From Nostoc sp. CENA543 (GTDB taxonomy: Bacteria; Cyanobacteriota; Cyanobacteriia; Cyanobacteriales; Nostocaceae), in the NCBI RefSeq assembly GCF_002896875.1, contig NZ_CP023278.1:248001-312000 (forward strand): a stretch of DNA of 64,000 nucleotides, read 5' to 3'. A model generated the notes under the pieces. That model had not been told where the DNA came from, ran no database searches, and saw nothing but the letters and a program-made list of their open reading frames with translations. The position numbers and the translations under genes are program-made. Shown here one piece after another: positions 55,150 through 64,000 of the stretch; position 1 is the first letter of the stretch; each line of letters starts with the position of its first letter.

Positions 55150-57096
55150 ATGGTTAAACCAACTGTTCCAACACCAACAATCAGCAGAAAGTTTATGCGC
55201 TGGTTGCTGGAAGAAGACCGACAAGAAAAAGAAAGATCACACCATCACGAAGAAATACATCGCCAACATCCCTGGTGGCAAGTGATGTGCCTAACTGGTG
55301 TCGATTATTTTTCCACCCTTGGCTATCAACCTGGGATTGCAGCATTAGCAGCAGGTGTTCTTTCTCCCATTGCCACCTTGATTTTAGTCTTGTTGACACT
55401 GTTTGGCGCATTACCGATTTATCGCCATGTTGCTGCTAAAAGCCCCCACGGCGAAGGTTCAATTGCCATGCTTGAGCATTTGCTTTCATGGTGGCAAGGT
55501 AAATTATTTGTGTTGTGCTTACTGGGGTTTGTCGCCACCGATTTCATCATCACTATTACCCTGTCGGCTGCCGATGCTACGGCTCATATTGTCGAAAATC
55601 CTTTCGCCCCAACGTGGCTACACGGTCAGCAAATAGGCATAACCCTGATCTTGGTGTCACTATTAGCCATAGTCTTCCTCAGAGGCTTCCGAGAAGCAGT
55701 TGGAATAGCAGTATTTTTAGTGGGAGTTTATCTGCTCTTCAACTTGATTGTAATTTGTGTTGGGCTGTATCAGATTGTCATTGATCCATCTGTGATTACT
55801 AATTGGCAAACAGCACTTTTTGCACGCCATCCCAATTTTGTAGTCATGTTTGGCGTAGCTGTTCTACTCTTTCCGAAGCTAGCACTAGGATTATCAGGCT
55901 TTGAAACTGGTGTTGCCGTTATGCCGCTTGTTAAAGGCCAAAGCAGCGACGATCCCTACTTTCCCAGGGGGCGTGTTCGTAATACACGCAAACTGCTAAC
56001 TACTGCGGCTTTAATTATGAGCTTTTTTTTAATTACCAGCAGTTTTATTACGACTGTTTTAATTCCGTCCGCAGAATTTCAAACAGGAGGTAAGGCGAAT
56101 GGACGTGCTTTGGCATATCTGGCACATCAATATCTAGGAAACTGTTTCGGTACACTTTATGATCTAAGCACTATTTCTATATTGTGGTTTGCCGGCGCAT
56201 CGGCAATGGCAGGACTGCTGAATATTGTGCCTCGCTATTTACCGCGTTATGGGATGGCACCAAATTGGGTATTAGTAACGCGTCCGTTAGTGTTAGTCTA
56301 TACGATTATTGCGTTCGGGGTGACAATTATCTTTCGGGCAAATGTGGAAGCCCAGGGTGGAGCATATGCGACAGGTGTATTGGTGTTGATGAGTTCAGCT
56401 GCGATCGCTGTTACCCTATCAATTCATTATCAAAGAGGGAAGCGGCGAACAATACTTTTTGGGCTGATCACACTGTTGTTTATATACACCACGATTGTCA
56501 ATATTATGGAAAGACCAGAAGGACTCAGAATCGCGACATTTTTCATAGTTAGTATTATTTTCACCTCCCTGATTTCACGGGTTTGGCGTTCGACGGAACT
56601 ACGAGTAGAACGGGTTGAAATTGACGAAATAGCCCAAAGCTTCATTGCCGAAGAAAGTCAAGGTGCAATCCGCATTATTGCCAATCGACTGAATACAGGT
56701 GATGAGCAAGAGTATTTTCTCAAAGAGAAAGAAGTACGCGAGGATAACCATATTCCGCCTACCGACCCTATCCTCTTCTTAGAAATTTTAGTATCCGACC
56801 CTTCAGAATTTACGAATGTGATCAGAGTCCAAGGGTTACAAGTGGGTAAGTATCGGATTTTACGGGCGCAAGCTACAGCAGTCCCCAATGCGATCGCCGC
56901 CTTACTTCTTTATATTCGCGATCAAATCCATAAAACTCCTCACGCTTACTTCGGTTGGCCAGAAGGAAATCCCATCCAATACTTACTGCGTTTTATCTTA
57001 TTTGGTGAGGGTGATATTGCTATTGTGACGCGTGAAGTATTGCGTCGAACTGAGAAAGACCCTGAACGCCGCCCTGCTATTCATGTTGGAGGTTAA
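55150..57096 (+). CDS. APC-superfamily amino-acid/cation permease with a C-terminal cytoplasmic domain
   Basis: The product is 648 residues. An acidic and histidine-rich N-terminus ([20 protein letters not shown]) precedes about twelve hydrophobic spans between 50 and 480. The APC-type first helix motif is [20 protein letters not shown], with [17 protein letters not shown] near 255. Residues about 490-648 form a soluble domain containing HVGG at the end and an [17 protein letters not shown] linker. Substrate unknown; relatives are annotated as amino-acid or potassium-type permeases. ATG at 55150 is preferred to the adjacent TTG. Confidence 0.88.
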   Translation: MVKPTVPTPTISRKFMRWLLEEDRQEKERSHHHEEIHRQHPWWQVMCLTGVDYFSTLGYQPGIAALAAGVLSPIATLILVLLTLFGALPIYRHVAAKSPHGEGSIAMLEHLLSWWQGKLFVLCLLGFVATDFIITITLSAADATAHIVENPFAPTWLHGQQIGITLILVSLLAIVFLRGFREAVGIAVFLVGVYLLFNLIVICVGLYQIVIDPSVITNWQTALFARHPNFVVMFGVAVLLFPKLALGLSGFETGVAVMPLVKGQSSDDPYFPRGRVRNTRKLLTTAALIMSFFLITSSFITTVLIPSAEFQTGGKANGRALAYLAHQYLGNCFGTLYDLSTISILWFAGASAMAGLLNIVPRYLPRYGMAPNWVLVTRPLVLVYTIIAFGVTIIFRANVEAQGGAYATGVLVLMSSAAIAVTLSIHYQRGKRRTILFGLITLLFIYTTIVNIMERPEGLRIATFFIVSIIFTSLISRVWRSTELRVERVEIDEIAQSFIAEESQGAIRIIANRLNTGDEQEYFLKEKEVREDNHIPPTDPILFLEILVSDPSEFTNVIRVQGLQVGKYRILRAQATAVPNAIAALLLYIRDQIHKTPHAYFGWPEGNPIQYLLRFILFGEGDIAIVTREVLRRTEKDPERRPAIHVGG

Positions 57097-57193
57097 GTAG
57101 ATTGTCAAGGAACATTTCGGAAATGGCGATCGCTTTTCCTCAACTACTCGCCAAAATCCCACCGTGTTTACCCACAACTGTAAAATCGCGTAT

Positions 57194-57199
57194 TATAAT
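57194..57199 (+). promoter_or_regulatory. -10 box of ssrA
   Basis: A perfect TATAAT lies 17 bases before the mature tmRNA 5' end, consistent with a short 5' trailer removed by RNase P. No matching -35 is clear. Confidence 0.6.
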
Positions 57200-57215
57200 G
57201 AGAGTATAGAGACAT

Positions 57216-57604
57216 GGGTCCGTAACGGTTTCGACAGGTTGGCGAACGCTGCTCTATGATTCAGGTCGAGAGTGAGTCACCTCTCGCAAATCAAGGCTCA
57301 AAACAAAAGTAAATGCGAATAACATCGTAAAATTTGCTCGTAAGCCTGCTACTGTTGCAGTTGCCTAATAATCTCTTATAGATTCGAGCGTCTTTAGTTT
57401 GACTCCGTTAAGGACTAAAGACCAACCCCCAACGGACGCTCTAGCAAGTGTTCTCTGGTTGGCTTGCTAGCTAAGACTTAATCAGAGCATCCTACGTTCG
57501 GGATAATGAACGATTCCCGCCTTGAGGGTCAGAAAGGCTAAACCTGTGAACGAGTGGGGGGTCAATACCCAATTTGGACAGCAGTTCGACTCTGCTCGGA
57601 TCCA
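57216..57604 (+). ncRNA. ssrA: Transfer-messenger RNA (tmRNA)
   Basis: The RNA rescues stalled ribosomes and tags the nascent protein for proteolysis. Seen: the 5' end GGGTCCGTAACGGTTTCGAC, pairing as an acceptor with CGGATCC at the 3' end, and a T arm ACAGCAGTTCGACTCTGCT. The resume frame GCG at 57315 encodes the tag ANNIVKFARKPATVAVA (17 residues) and ends in TAA at 57366. The order tRNA-like half, tag, pseudoknots, tRNA-like half is the one-piece form. CCA is not encoded. The tag keeps the cyanobacterial ANNIVKFAR start. Confidence 0.97.
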
Positions 57605-57616
57605 CTGAAATAACTA

Positions 57617-57644
57617 AAAATCCACCTAAAACTAGGTGGATTTT
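57617..57644. terminator. Bidirectional terminator between ssrA and asnB
   Basis: AAAATCCACCT pairs with AGGTGGATTTT around a 6-base loop. T-tracts lie on both sides, between the tmRNA and the convergent asnB gene. Confidence 0.85.
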
Positions 57645-57682
57645 CATTTTAATGGGCTAAGTGTAAATCAAACGCGCATTTT

Positions 57683-59614
57683 TTATGTCAATCCAAATTT
57701 ATCTTGCAAAACGTAAGCACTTAGCACTCTTAATAGAAAAACATCCGTGATTGCACGTTTATTTTCTGGTGTTGTGGGTAATTCATCTAATAGTTCAATA
57801 ATTGCAGATTGGTTATAAAAAGGTAGACTAGACATTGCCGAACTTCGCAGCGAATCTTGTATTAGTTGCTGTAATGCAGTGTTGGGATTGAAAGTTGAGG
57901 GTGGCGCGATAAATGGATGCTTTTGGCGTTCGTACACTGTATCTGTGATGAATGGCTTTGCAGCTTCTCGCAACACATATTTCTCAGTCAAACCATTGAT
58001 TTTCATCGATACTGGCATATTACGAACTAATTCCACAACTTTGTGATCTAAAAATGGTAGTCTTCCTTCAATTGAATGTGCCATTTCCACACCATCACCT
58101 AACATTCGCAACAGATAATTGGCTAAATTCGTTTTTGACCACAAATAGAGAGATTGATGTACAGCTTCTCTACCTTTAAGTTGTCCTTGTACATCTATGT
58201 GATTGAAAAATCTTCGATATACATCCTGTGATTGAAATTTGCTAGTGATTCCGGGTGAGTATAAAGGCAGATAATCACAATGTCTTTGCGCCGCAGCTTG
58301 CATCCAAGCTGGAATAAAACCTAACAATTGCTCCACAGTATTTAAAGCGGGAATCGGTTGATCTTCAGCGAATAAAAATCCTATCGAAACTTGATTTTTT
58401 TGCTTTAATTCCTCCAACAAAAGTTTGACAGTTGCTTCTTCTTCTGGTTCTTGGTTATAGAGGAGTTTATCTTGACGAAAGTGAACATATCCGCCAAAAA
58501 TTTCGTCTGAACCTTCCCCAGTGAGAACAACTTTATAACCTGCATCTCTAGCAGCACGACTTAAAAGATATTTTGCCGTCGTATTAGCATTCAAACTTAA
58601 CATCTCACAATGCCAAATTGCCTCAGCAAAATGATCAGCTATGTCTTTTTGGTTAATAGGAATAACCTGGATCTTACTTTGACAATATACTGCGGTTTCA
58701 CGAGCGATCGCAGCTTCATCATAAGCTTCATGTTCAAAAGCAATTGTAAAAGCTTGAATAGGCTCAGAACTATGAGATGCTGCCATTCCTAAAACTGTAG
58801 ACGAATCTAGACCACCACTTAAATAGCAGCCAACCGGCACATCAGCCCTAAGACGTAATTGTATCGCTTCATCTAAGGCGTGGCGCAGTTGTTGAATGTA
58901 GTCTTCTGGGGTCTGTTGTTGAGCTAAACAATGGTCAATTTCGGGATAATCAAAGTCCCAATAACGATGTAGACGAATTCCCGCGTGAGATGCTAGAAGA
59001 TAATATCCTGGTGGGACTTGATGCACATTGGCGTATAATGTACGACCTGAAGGTAAAACACCCCATGTATCTTGCCAGAATGCGTCTCTATCCCACCTAG
59101 CTGGGACACCAGCAGCAAACAAAGCCTTGACCTCAGAGGCTACATAGAGAGTATTGTTGTAAGTAGCATAATACAAAGGCTTAATGCCAAAGCGATCGCG
59201 GGCTGCAAATAGCAATTCATTACGTTGATCCCAAATTATAAACGCAAATTCCCCACGTAAATGATGCAGGCATTGTGTACCAAACTCATCATATAAATGA
59301 AGCGCAATTTCACTGTCGCATTGAGTTTTTAACTGATAGCCACGGTGTTGTAAATCATGCTGTATCCGTTCAAAGTCATAAAACTCATTGTTAGCAATTA
59401 GATGTAAACTGCCATCTTGATTACTCATTGGTTGTTCACCGCCGATGAGGTCAATAATGCTGAGTCTTCTATGTCCTAAAGCCACTCTTCGGTCGGGAGA
59501 AATCCAAAATTTTTGTCCATCTGGGCCTCGATGTTTTAAGCAATCCATGCCTAATTTCAAGGATGATTCAGAAATTGGCGTTTCTGCTGAAAACAATGCG
59601 ATAATGCCACACAT
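57683..59614 (-). CDS. asnB: Asparagine synthase (glutamine-hydrolysing)
   Basis: The product is 643 residues. The N-terminal class II glutaminase domain has the catalytic Cys2 (MCGIIALFS) and RHRGPDG. The C-terminal synthetase domain has the PP-loop GCYLSGGLDSSTVLGMA near residue 262. It amidates aspartate to asparagine using ATP and glutamine in the cytoplasm. Related enzymes in cyanobacteria also modify secondary metabolites, but no such cluster is adjacent. The length fits the family. Confidence 0.95.
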   Translation of the reverse strand: MCGIIALFSAETPISESSLKLGMDCLKHRGPDGQKFWISPDRRVALGHRRLSIIDLIGGEQPMSNQDGSLHLIANNEFYDFERIQHDLQHRGYQLKTQCDSEIALHLYDEFGTQCLHHLRGEFAFIIWDQRNELLFAARDRFGIKPLYYATYNNTLYVASEVKALFAAGVPARWDRDAFWQDTWGVLPSGRTLYANVHQVPPGYYLLASHAGIRLHRYWDFDYPEIDHCLAQQQTPEDYIQQLRHALDEAIQLRLRADVPVGCYLSGGLDSSTVLGMAASHSSEPIQAFTIAFEHEAYDEAAIARETAVYCQSKIQVIPINQKDIADHFAEAIWHCEMLSLNANTTAKYLLSRAARDAGYKVVLTGEGSDEIFGGYVHFRQDKLLYNQEPEEEATVKLLLEELKQKNQVSIGFLFAEDQPIPALNTVEQLLGFIPAWMQAAAQRHCDYLPLYSPGITSKFQSQDVYRRFFNHIDVQGQLKGREAVHQSLYLWSKTNLANYLLRMLGDGVEMAHSIEGRLPFLDHKVVELVRNMPVSMKINGLTEKYVLREAAKPFITDTVYERQKHPFIAPPSTFNPNTALQQLIQDSLRSSAMSSLPFYNQSAIIELLDELPTTPENKRAITDVFLLRVLSAYVLQDKFGLT

Positions 59615-60090
59615 AAATTTATATTTTCCTGTTAATAGTATCTACCACAATAGCTATCAACCCAGGAAATATAGCATCCCTCATTAGACTGGAGGAAGAT
59701 TTTTTTAAACATTTCAAAAGATAGTTGTAATTTTAAATATAACTTTTTATAATTTACGTCTAATGTGAATTAAAATCGGGTAATTCCGTAAACATTTGTA
59801 GGGGCGGGTTCACCAAAGTCATCGTTAATTGTTCATGATATTTGATTAACCCGCCCCTACCGAGTCTCATTAGCTCCCAGCATCGGCTATTTTTTGGATA
59901 TCTAAGGTTTTTCTAATTCACATCAGGCGTAATTTATGTTTAAAATTAAATAACAATACTAATTTAAATAATAATAATGTGACATATAGATAGGTTAGGT
60001 TAGAATATATTTCGCTACTACAGATTATTTATATATTGCTAAGATTCTTTTAACTTGCTAGCAAGTTTCTGGCTGATGGATAAATAAAAA
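59615..60090. other. Intergenic region asnB-lysS
   Basis: About 480 bases. It contains the asnB promoter region, the GGGGCGGGTT palindrome at 59798-59860 and AT-rich sequence with TAGGTTAGGTTAGAATATATT near 59988. No gene is seen. Confidence 0.55.
59798..59860. repeat. Palindromic interspersed element, GGGGCGGGTT...AACCCGCCCC type (copy 3)
   Basis: The ends GTAGGGGCGGGTT and AACCCGCCCCTAC match the copies at 4100 and 6025, but the interior (CACCAAAGTCATCG...) differs. Only the terminal 13 bases are constant across all three. Confidence 0.75.
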
Positions 60091-60125
60091 ACCTGTAGAG
60101 AAAGACATTTATTGTCTCTACAGGT
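60091..60125 (-). terminator. Terminator of lysS
   Basis: ACCTGTAGAGA pairs with TCTCTACAGGT (13-base loop). On the minus strand it is followed by TTTTTTATTTATCC. It lies 29 bases after the lysS stop. Confidence 0.85.
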
Positions 60126-60153
60126 GCTGAAAAATTAAATTTTCACTTATCCA

Positions 60154-61680
60154 TTAAGTCGTTGATTCTGGTGATGCTTCTGATTTGTCGGGCTTGAGTA
60201 AGGGGAAGGCGATAACATCCCGAATACTGGCAGCATCTGTTAATAACATCACTAATCGGTCAATGCCAATTCCTAAACCGCCTGTGGGTGGCATTCCATA
60301 TTCCAAAGCGGTGAGGAAGTCTTCGTCTACGCCTTGGGCTTCTAAGTCGCCGGCGGCTTTTTTGGCAGCTTGGGCTTCTAGGCGTTCTCTTTGGTCGATG
60401 GGATCTGTTAACTCGGAGAAACTGTTAGCAGTCTCCCGCCCAACTATGAATAATTCAAACCTTTCTACTAGCCCTGCTTGAGAACGGTGGGGTTTAGCTA
60501 GGGGGGAAATTTCTACGGGATAATCAATGACAAAGGTAGGCTGAATTAAGGTGGTTTCTACCTTTTCTTCAAAGGCTAAATTCAGCAGTTTACCTATGGA
60601 TGGGGCTTCATCTACGCCAGGAATACCAGCATTTTTACTTGCTGTTTTGGCTTCTTCCAATGTTTGGAAGGAATTGAAATCTAAGCCTGTATATTCTTTG
60701 ACTAAATCGTGCATTGTTACCCGTCGCCAAGGTGGTGTTAAATCTACACTTTCGCCTTGGTAGGTAAGTTGTAATGTGCCGAGAACTTCTTGGGCGACGG
60801 TGGTAATAATACCTTCCGTTAACGCCATCATATCGTTGTAGTCGGCGTAGGCTTGGTAAATTTCAATGGAGGTAAATTCGGGGTTATGACGTGTCGAAAT
60901 ACCCTCATTGCGGAAAATCCGCCCTAATTCAAAGACTTTTTCAAAACCACCCACAATTAACCGCTTGAGATGGAGTTCTGTTGCTATTCGCAAATACAAT
61001 TCCATTTCTAGGGTGTTGTGATAGGTGATGAAGGGGCGCGCATCTGCACCGCCGGCTTCACCTTGTAAGACTGGGGTTTCAATCTCTAGGAAATCACGCT
61101 CTTCTAGGTAGCGGCGAATACCTGCGGTAATTTGGGCGCGACGGCGGAAGGTTTGCCGCACTTCGGGGTTAACAATCAAGTCAACGTAGCGTTGACGGTA
61201 GCGTTTGGCAACATCCGTCAACCCGTGCCACTTGTCGGGTAGGGGCAGGAGGGATTTAGTGAGGATGCTGTATTGTTTAACGTAGACCGATAATTCGCCC
61301 TTTTCTGTCCGTTTAATTGTACCTTTAACTCCCAGGATGTCACCTGCATCTGTGAGTTGTTTGAGGTGATTAAAAGCATCGGCATCAATTTCTGCCATGC
61401 TTTCTTGAATACGACTTTTCTCTAGATAAATTTGAATTGTGCCGGTTTCATCTTGCAAGGTAAAGAAAGCCAACTTACCGAAAACACGACGCGCCATAAT
61501 GCGTCCAGCAACGGCGACTTCTACATCAACTTCTTCACCACTGGGTAAATCAGCAAATTTTTCTTGTAACTGTGCGGCGTGGTGTGTAGACTCCCAACGG
61601 TAAGCGTAGGGGTTACTTCCTAGCTGCTTGAGTTGTTCTACTTTTTCCAGCCTGGCGGCACGGATATCTTCTTCCGACAT
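60154..61680 (-). CDS. lysS: Lysyl-tRNA synthetase (class II)
   Basis: The product is 508 residues. The N-terminal OB fold binds anticodons (about 55-150, with [21 protein letters not shown]). Class II motif 2 is [20 protein letters not shown] near 250. Motif 3 is [24 protein letters not shown] near 470. It charges tRNA-Lys; a tRNA-Lys gene with anticodon CTT lies elsewhere in this window. The ATG at 61680 gives [17 protein letters not shown]. The C-terminal SEASPESTT tail is variable. Confidence 0.98.
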   Translation of the reverse strand: MSEEDIRAARLEKVEQLKQLGSNPYAYRWESTHHAAQLQEKFADLPSGEEVDVEVAVAGRIMARRVFGKLAFFTLQDETGTIQIYLEKSRIQESMAEIDADAFNHLKQLTDAGDILGVKGTIKRTEKGELSVYVKQYSILTKSLLPLPDKWHGLTDVAKRYRQRYVDLIVNPEVRQTFRRRAQITAGIRRYLEERDFLEIETPVLQGEAGGADARPFITYHNTLEMELYLRIATELHLKRLIVGGFEKVFELGRIFRNEGISTRHNPEFTSIEIYQAYADYNDMMALTEGIITTVAQEVLGTLQLTYQGESVDLTPPWRRVTMHDLVKEYTGLDFNSFQTLEEAKTASKNAGIPGVDEAPSIGKLLNLAFEEKVETTLIQPTFVIDYPVEISPLAKPHRSQAGLVERFELFIVGRETANSFSELTDPIDQRERLEAQAAKKAAGDLEAQGVDEDFLTALEYGMPPTGGLGIGIDRLVMLLTDAASIRDVIAFPLLKPDKSEASPESTT

Positions 61681-61832
61681 GGTAACGAACTTTCAGAGGG
61701 CAAGATTAATTATAAATAGGGATTGGGGATTGGGGAGTAGGGATTGGGAATTAGGGAAAAATTTTTATGATTTGTTGAGGTGGGGATTTGGAATTGATGC
61801 GATCGCTACAATTAAACTAAAATCAAGCCACT

Positions 61833-62390
61833 ATGACACAAACTAAAGTCCGCTTGTGGAACGTAGAAGAATATCACCGGATGTTGGAGACAGGTATTAT
61901 TACCGCCAATGAACGGGTAGAACTAATTGCTGGGCAAGTAATTCCGATGAGTGCGAAAAATCCTCCCCATGCAGCCACAACTTTATGTGCTTCTGATTAT
62001 CTCAAACGGCTGTTGGCGGAAGTTGCCTTAGTTCGTGTACAAGATCCCGTGCAGTTAAGCCAATACTCTGAACCTGAACCAGATATTGCGATTGTTCGCA
62101 TAGAGCCGCGTAAATACATTGATCACCATCCTACACCCAATGAAGTATTTTTATTAATTGAGGTGGCAGATACAACCCTAGAAACAGATCGTAGACAAAA
62201 AGCACCTCTTTATGCACAGGCGGGAATTAGTGAATACTGGATTTTAGATGTCAATAAATTTCAGGTTTATGTTTTCCGCGAACCCAATGGGGAAGGTTAC
62301 AAGCAAGAATTTATTTTAGGGGAGAATGCAACGTTATCTTTGGTTGCTTTTCCAGAGACAGAAGTTGAGATTAGCCAGCTATTTCCCTAA
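61833..62390 (+). CDS. Uma2 family (DUF820) putative endonuclease
   Basis: The product is 185 residues. The family pattern of a restriction-like fold is visible: VELIAGQVIPMSAKNPPHA near residue 30, the active-site aspartate in EPEPDIAIVR near 87, and LLIEVADTTLETDRRQKAPLY near 110 (E-x-K-like position taken by EV...K). WILDVNKFQVYVFREP follows. Uma2 proteins are strikingly multiplied in filamentous cyanobacteria and have no established role, possibly as domesticated nucleases of mobile elements. Monocistronic. Confidence 0.92.
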   Translation: MTQTKVRLWNVEEYHRMLETGIITANERVELIAGQVIPMSAKNPPHAATTLCASDYLKRLLAEVALVRVQDPVQLSQYSEPEPDIAIVRIEPRKYIDHHPTPNEVFLLIEVADTTLETDRRQKAPLYAQAGISEYWILDVNKFQVYVFREPNGEGYKQEFILGENATLSLVAFPETEVEISQLFP

Positions 62391-62465
62391 TTTCATAAAG
62401 TGAAGCGATCGCTCCCATTTTATCCCTGCAAGCGATCGCTATATTTGTCTAATTAATCTAGTGCT

Positions 62466-62888
62466 TCAATGAATTAAGGCATATCGCGCTAAAGCTGCCT
62501 TGATTTTCAAACTGGTAAGTTGTTCTATCGCTTGAATTAAGTTTTCCTGTTCTGGTTGTAAATTCAATGCTTGTAAGGCTTGATGGAAATTATGACCAGA
62601 ATGCAGTTGATGTTGGAGTTCTTGACGTTGGGAAAGATTTAAAATCGCCGCAACGTCTTGATTGCGGCGTTGCATCATCCCTTGGAGTTGTTGACGTTCC
62701 ATCGGTGTCAAATCCAGTCCAGACCAGTCGGGATAATCGGTAATCACATTACTAACAGAGTTAGCAATTTGAACGGCAGGATAAAGTTTCAAGGGTGCAG
62801 CCAAGGCAATACTCGGCATCGAGAGGAAAAAGGCCAAAAAAGTAGCTAATAAGGGTATTGATAGCCACTTACGAGAGTTAATTGCCAT
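62466..62888 (-). CDS. Exported helical protein, Spy/CpxP-like (LTxxQ pattern)
   Basis: The product is 140 residues from the ATG at 62888; an ATG three codons upstream is possible. The signal peptide (about 1-30) ends in PSIALA with predicted cleavage before APLKLYP. The mature part is helical, with LDLTPMERQQLQGMMQRR and ILNLSQRQELQHQLHSG, which resemble the paired LTxxQ motifs of periplasmic Spy/CpxP stress chaperones. The assignment rests on this pattern only. Confidence 0.65.
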   Translation of the reverse strand: MAINSRKWLSIPLLATFLAFFLSMPSIALAAPLKLYPAVQIANSVSNVITDYPDWSGLDLTPMERQQLQGMMQRRNQDVAAILNLSQRQELQHQLHSGHNFHQALQALNLQPEQENLIQAIEQLTSLKIKAALARYALIH

Positions 62889-63025
62889 GATTAGCATTTC
62901 CTAGACGGAATTGGATGTTAGTAATCTGCAATTTTGCAGTTAGGAGTCACATTTGAGATTTTCCCACTCTTGCAGCAATCAGGACTTATGCAACGAAATT
63001 TTTTGTAGTAGGAGGGGTGTGGTAC

Positions 63026-63064
63026 CAATTCAAAATTCAAAATTCAAAATTCAAAATTCAAAAT
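63026..63064. repeat. ATTCAAA tandem heptamer repeat
   Basis: Five perfect AATTCAA/ATTCAAA units sit in the promoter region of the small frame at 63089. Confidence 0.9.
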
Positions 63065-63088
63065 TAAGAAATCCTTATTTAATAAGGG

Positions 63089-63316
63089 TTGCTTAATTTG
63101 TCTCTTTTTGCTGAATTTTGGGGAGTAGTCAAAACTTTGATTTTTCGTTTACATAAGTCTGAAAAGCATCCCTCTAATGCTGAGGCTACACCTGATACGA
63201 GAAAAACGGAGTCTCTTAAACAACCATTTTGGGGTAATTGGGGATTAAGGAATGTTGGAATATTTATTTCAATTGCGATCGCTGTGATTGGGTGGCGAAA
63301 GATTAAGGATCTCTGA
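63089..63316 (+). CDS. Small membrane-anchored hypothetical protein
   Basis: The product is 75 residues from a TTG (a second TTG is four codons later). It has a hydrophobic start (SLFAEFWGVVKTLIFRL), a polar middle (KHPSNAEATPDTRKTESL) and a C-terminal membrane segment GIFISIAIAVIGW followed by RKIKDL. The positive-inside ending looks like a genuine tail anchor. Against it are the non-ATG start and a 48-base overlap with the convergent gene. Confidence 0.4.
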   Translation: MLNLSLFAEFWGVVKTLIFRLHKSEKHPSNAEATPDTRKTESLKQPFWGNWGLRNVGIFISIAIAVIGWRKIKDL

Positions 63317-63679
63317 AAAACGGGAATATTTTACCAAATCGCTGGGCGGATAATCTGCTGACACGGCAATCAACCCAACTTTGAGATCCTCAAAATAAAT
63401 CATCCCGCCTATTCGTCCTGCTACCTGGAAAGGCCCATGAAATAATTGATACTGGGGAATGTGTATCAGGAAAAACCCGTTAATTTTAATGGACTGGCCA
63501 AACATTTGCTGACAAGTTTTTTGGACAACAGCATTGAGGTAATCATTAGCAGCTGGCTCACCCAGGTCAGTGAATTCTGGATAATCGGCAAAATTATCCA
63601 TATAAAATGACCAAATATCAGCAAGTTCCGCCTCATGGGTCAATTTTTGCTTGAGTTCCTGCAATCGTGCGATTTCCAT
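63269..63679 (-). CDS. Conserved hypothetical protein (136 aa)
   Basis: ATG at 63679 (MEIARLQELKQKL) is preferred to 63718, whose extra residues (LCTCPFSPRC) look non-coding. The protein is acidic and helical at first (IWSFYMDNFADYPEFTDLGE). A beta region follows (FFLIHIPQYQLFHGPFQVAGRIGGMIYFEDLKVG). No family is recognised. It lies just downstream of the M48 peptidase gene on the same strand, 87 bases away, and may be co-expressed with it. Confidence 0.68.
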   Translation of the reverse strand: MEIARLQELKQKLTHEAELADIWSFYMDNFADYPEFTDLGEPAANDYLNAVVQKTCQQMFGQSIKINGFFLIHIPQYQLFHGPFQVAGRIGGMIYFEDLKVGLIAVSADYPPSDLVKYSRFSEILNLSPPNHSDRN

Positions 63680-63766
63680 AGTTTTGCATCTTGGTGAGAA
63701 GGGGCAAGTACACAGCACTCTTAAAATGTACTACAGCCAGTGCAACACGATTTTGTCAGGGGGAAA

Positions 63767-64000
63767 TTACTGTGAGTTTCTTTTGCGTTCAATTTCCCGT
63801 TGTAATTCTTCAATTTGGCGACGCAACTCTTGTGCTTCTGGGTTTGAGGGTTGGGTGTTGACATTAACTGCACCAGAGGCAGGCGATCGCTGATAATTAC
63901 CCCGACGAATTTCTTGATATTCTGAAGATACTGACCATTGACGTAAATATTGCACTCTCTCCACTGCAAAAGGATGAGTTAGCATCATTCCTTGTCCACC
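63767..64000 (-). CDS. M48-type metallopeptidase, C-terminal part (partial)
   Basis: The last 78 codons run off the right edge. The segment MMLTHPFAVERVQYLRQWS is the conserved C-terminal THP-x-x-x-R stretch of M48/HtpX-type zinc peptidases. A linker rich in N, P and S follows, then a terminal coiled coil QELRRQIEELQREIERK. The catalytic HEXXH would lie outside the window. Confidence 0.75.
   Translation of the reverse strand, partial: GGQGMMLTHPFAVERVQYLRQWSVSSEYQEIRRGNYQRSPASGAVNVNTQPSNPEAQELRRQIEELQREIERKRNSQ

Overview
The window is chromosomal DNA from a filamentous, heterocyst-type cyanobacterium of the Nostoc/Anabaena group. The evidence is the gene content (CP47/PsbT, allophycocyanin core genes, ChlI, the myxoxanthophyll genes cruF/cruG, the carotene isomerase crtH, the cyanobacterial atp operon order with both b and b' subunits), the very frequent GCGATCGC (HIP1-type) octamers, and many heptameric short tandem repeats (TTGACTA, CATTAGT, CCCCAAT types) between genes. 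The species assignment is an inference. No CRISPR array, prophage or complete insertion sequence is visible.

Layout. 0-10.5 kb: an orphan sugar-ABC permease, a tRNA-Lys(CUU) with a tRNA-Tyr-like remnant behind it, a YdeI-family protein, a multi-module SPFH protein, an O-methyltransferase, YggT, upp and crtH. 10.8-12.5 kb: six tandem copies, with an exact 294-bp period, of a 52-codon gene for a double-glycine leader peptide with a 14-residue core; this is the most unusual locus in the window. 12.8-14.6 kb: psbB-psbT. 15.9-21 kb: half of a peptide-type ABC importer (binding protein and one permease), a putative PD-(D/E)XK protein, a 143-bp MITE and RNase HI. 21.3-23.7 kb: cruG and cruF. 24-31 kb: L27/L21, a cupin, a nucleotidyltransferase, chlI, an FtsW-type protein and a MurG-like glycosyltransferase. 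31.5-37.5 kb: a three-gene FHA/lipoprotein/membrane-protein operon, two convergent GT4 glycosyltransferases, and an H-NOX gas sensor with a shortened HNOBA partner.

38-43.3 kb (minus strand) holds the phycobilisome core genes apcE, apcA, apcB and apcC. The atp operon starts about 0.9 kb away on the plus strand (44.3-50.7 kb). Directly behind atpC is a 4.3-kb accessory island of toxin-antitoxin modules and small orphan genes, many of them damaged. It is divided and bounded by three copies of the atpC 3' end plus its terminator, as if cargo had been inserted behind atpC more than once. Beyond it lie an APC permease, tmRNA, asnB, lysS, a Uma2 protein, small exported or hypothetical proteins, and the C-terminus of an M48 peptidase at the right edge.

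Functional themes: photosynthesis and energy (psbB/psbT, apc, chlI, atp), carotenoids (crtH, cruF, cruG), translation (rplU, rpmA, lysS, ssrA, tRNA), small-peptide secretion or signalling (the tandem precursor array, whose exporter and modifying enzymes are not in the window) and genome plasticity (the MITE pair with 8-bp target duplications, the atpC-tail island, and several families of interspersed palindromes).
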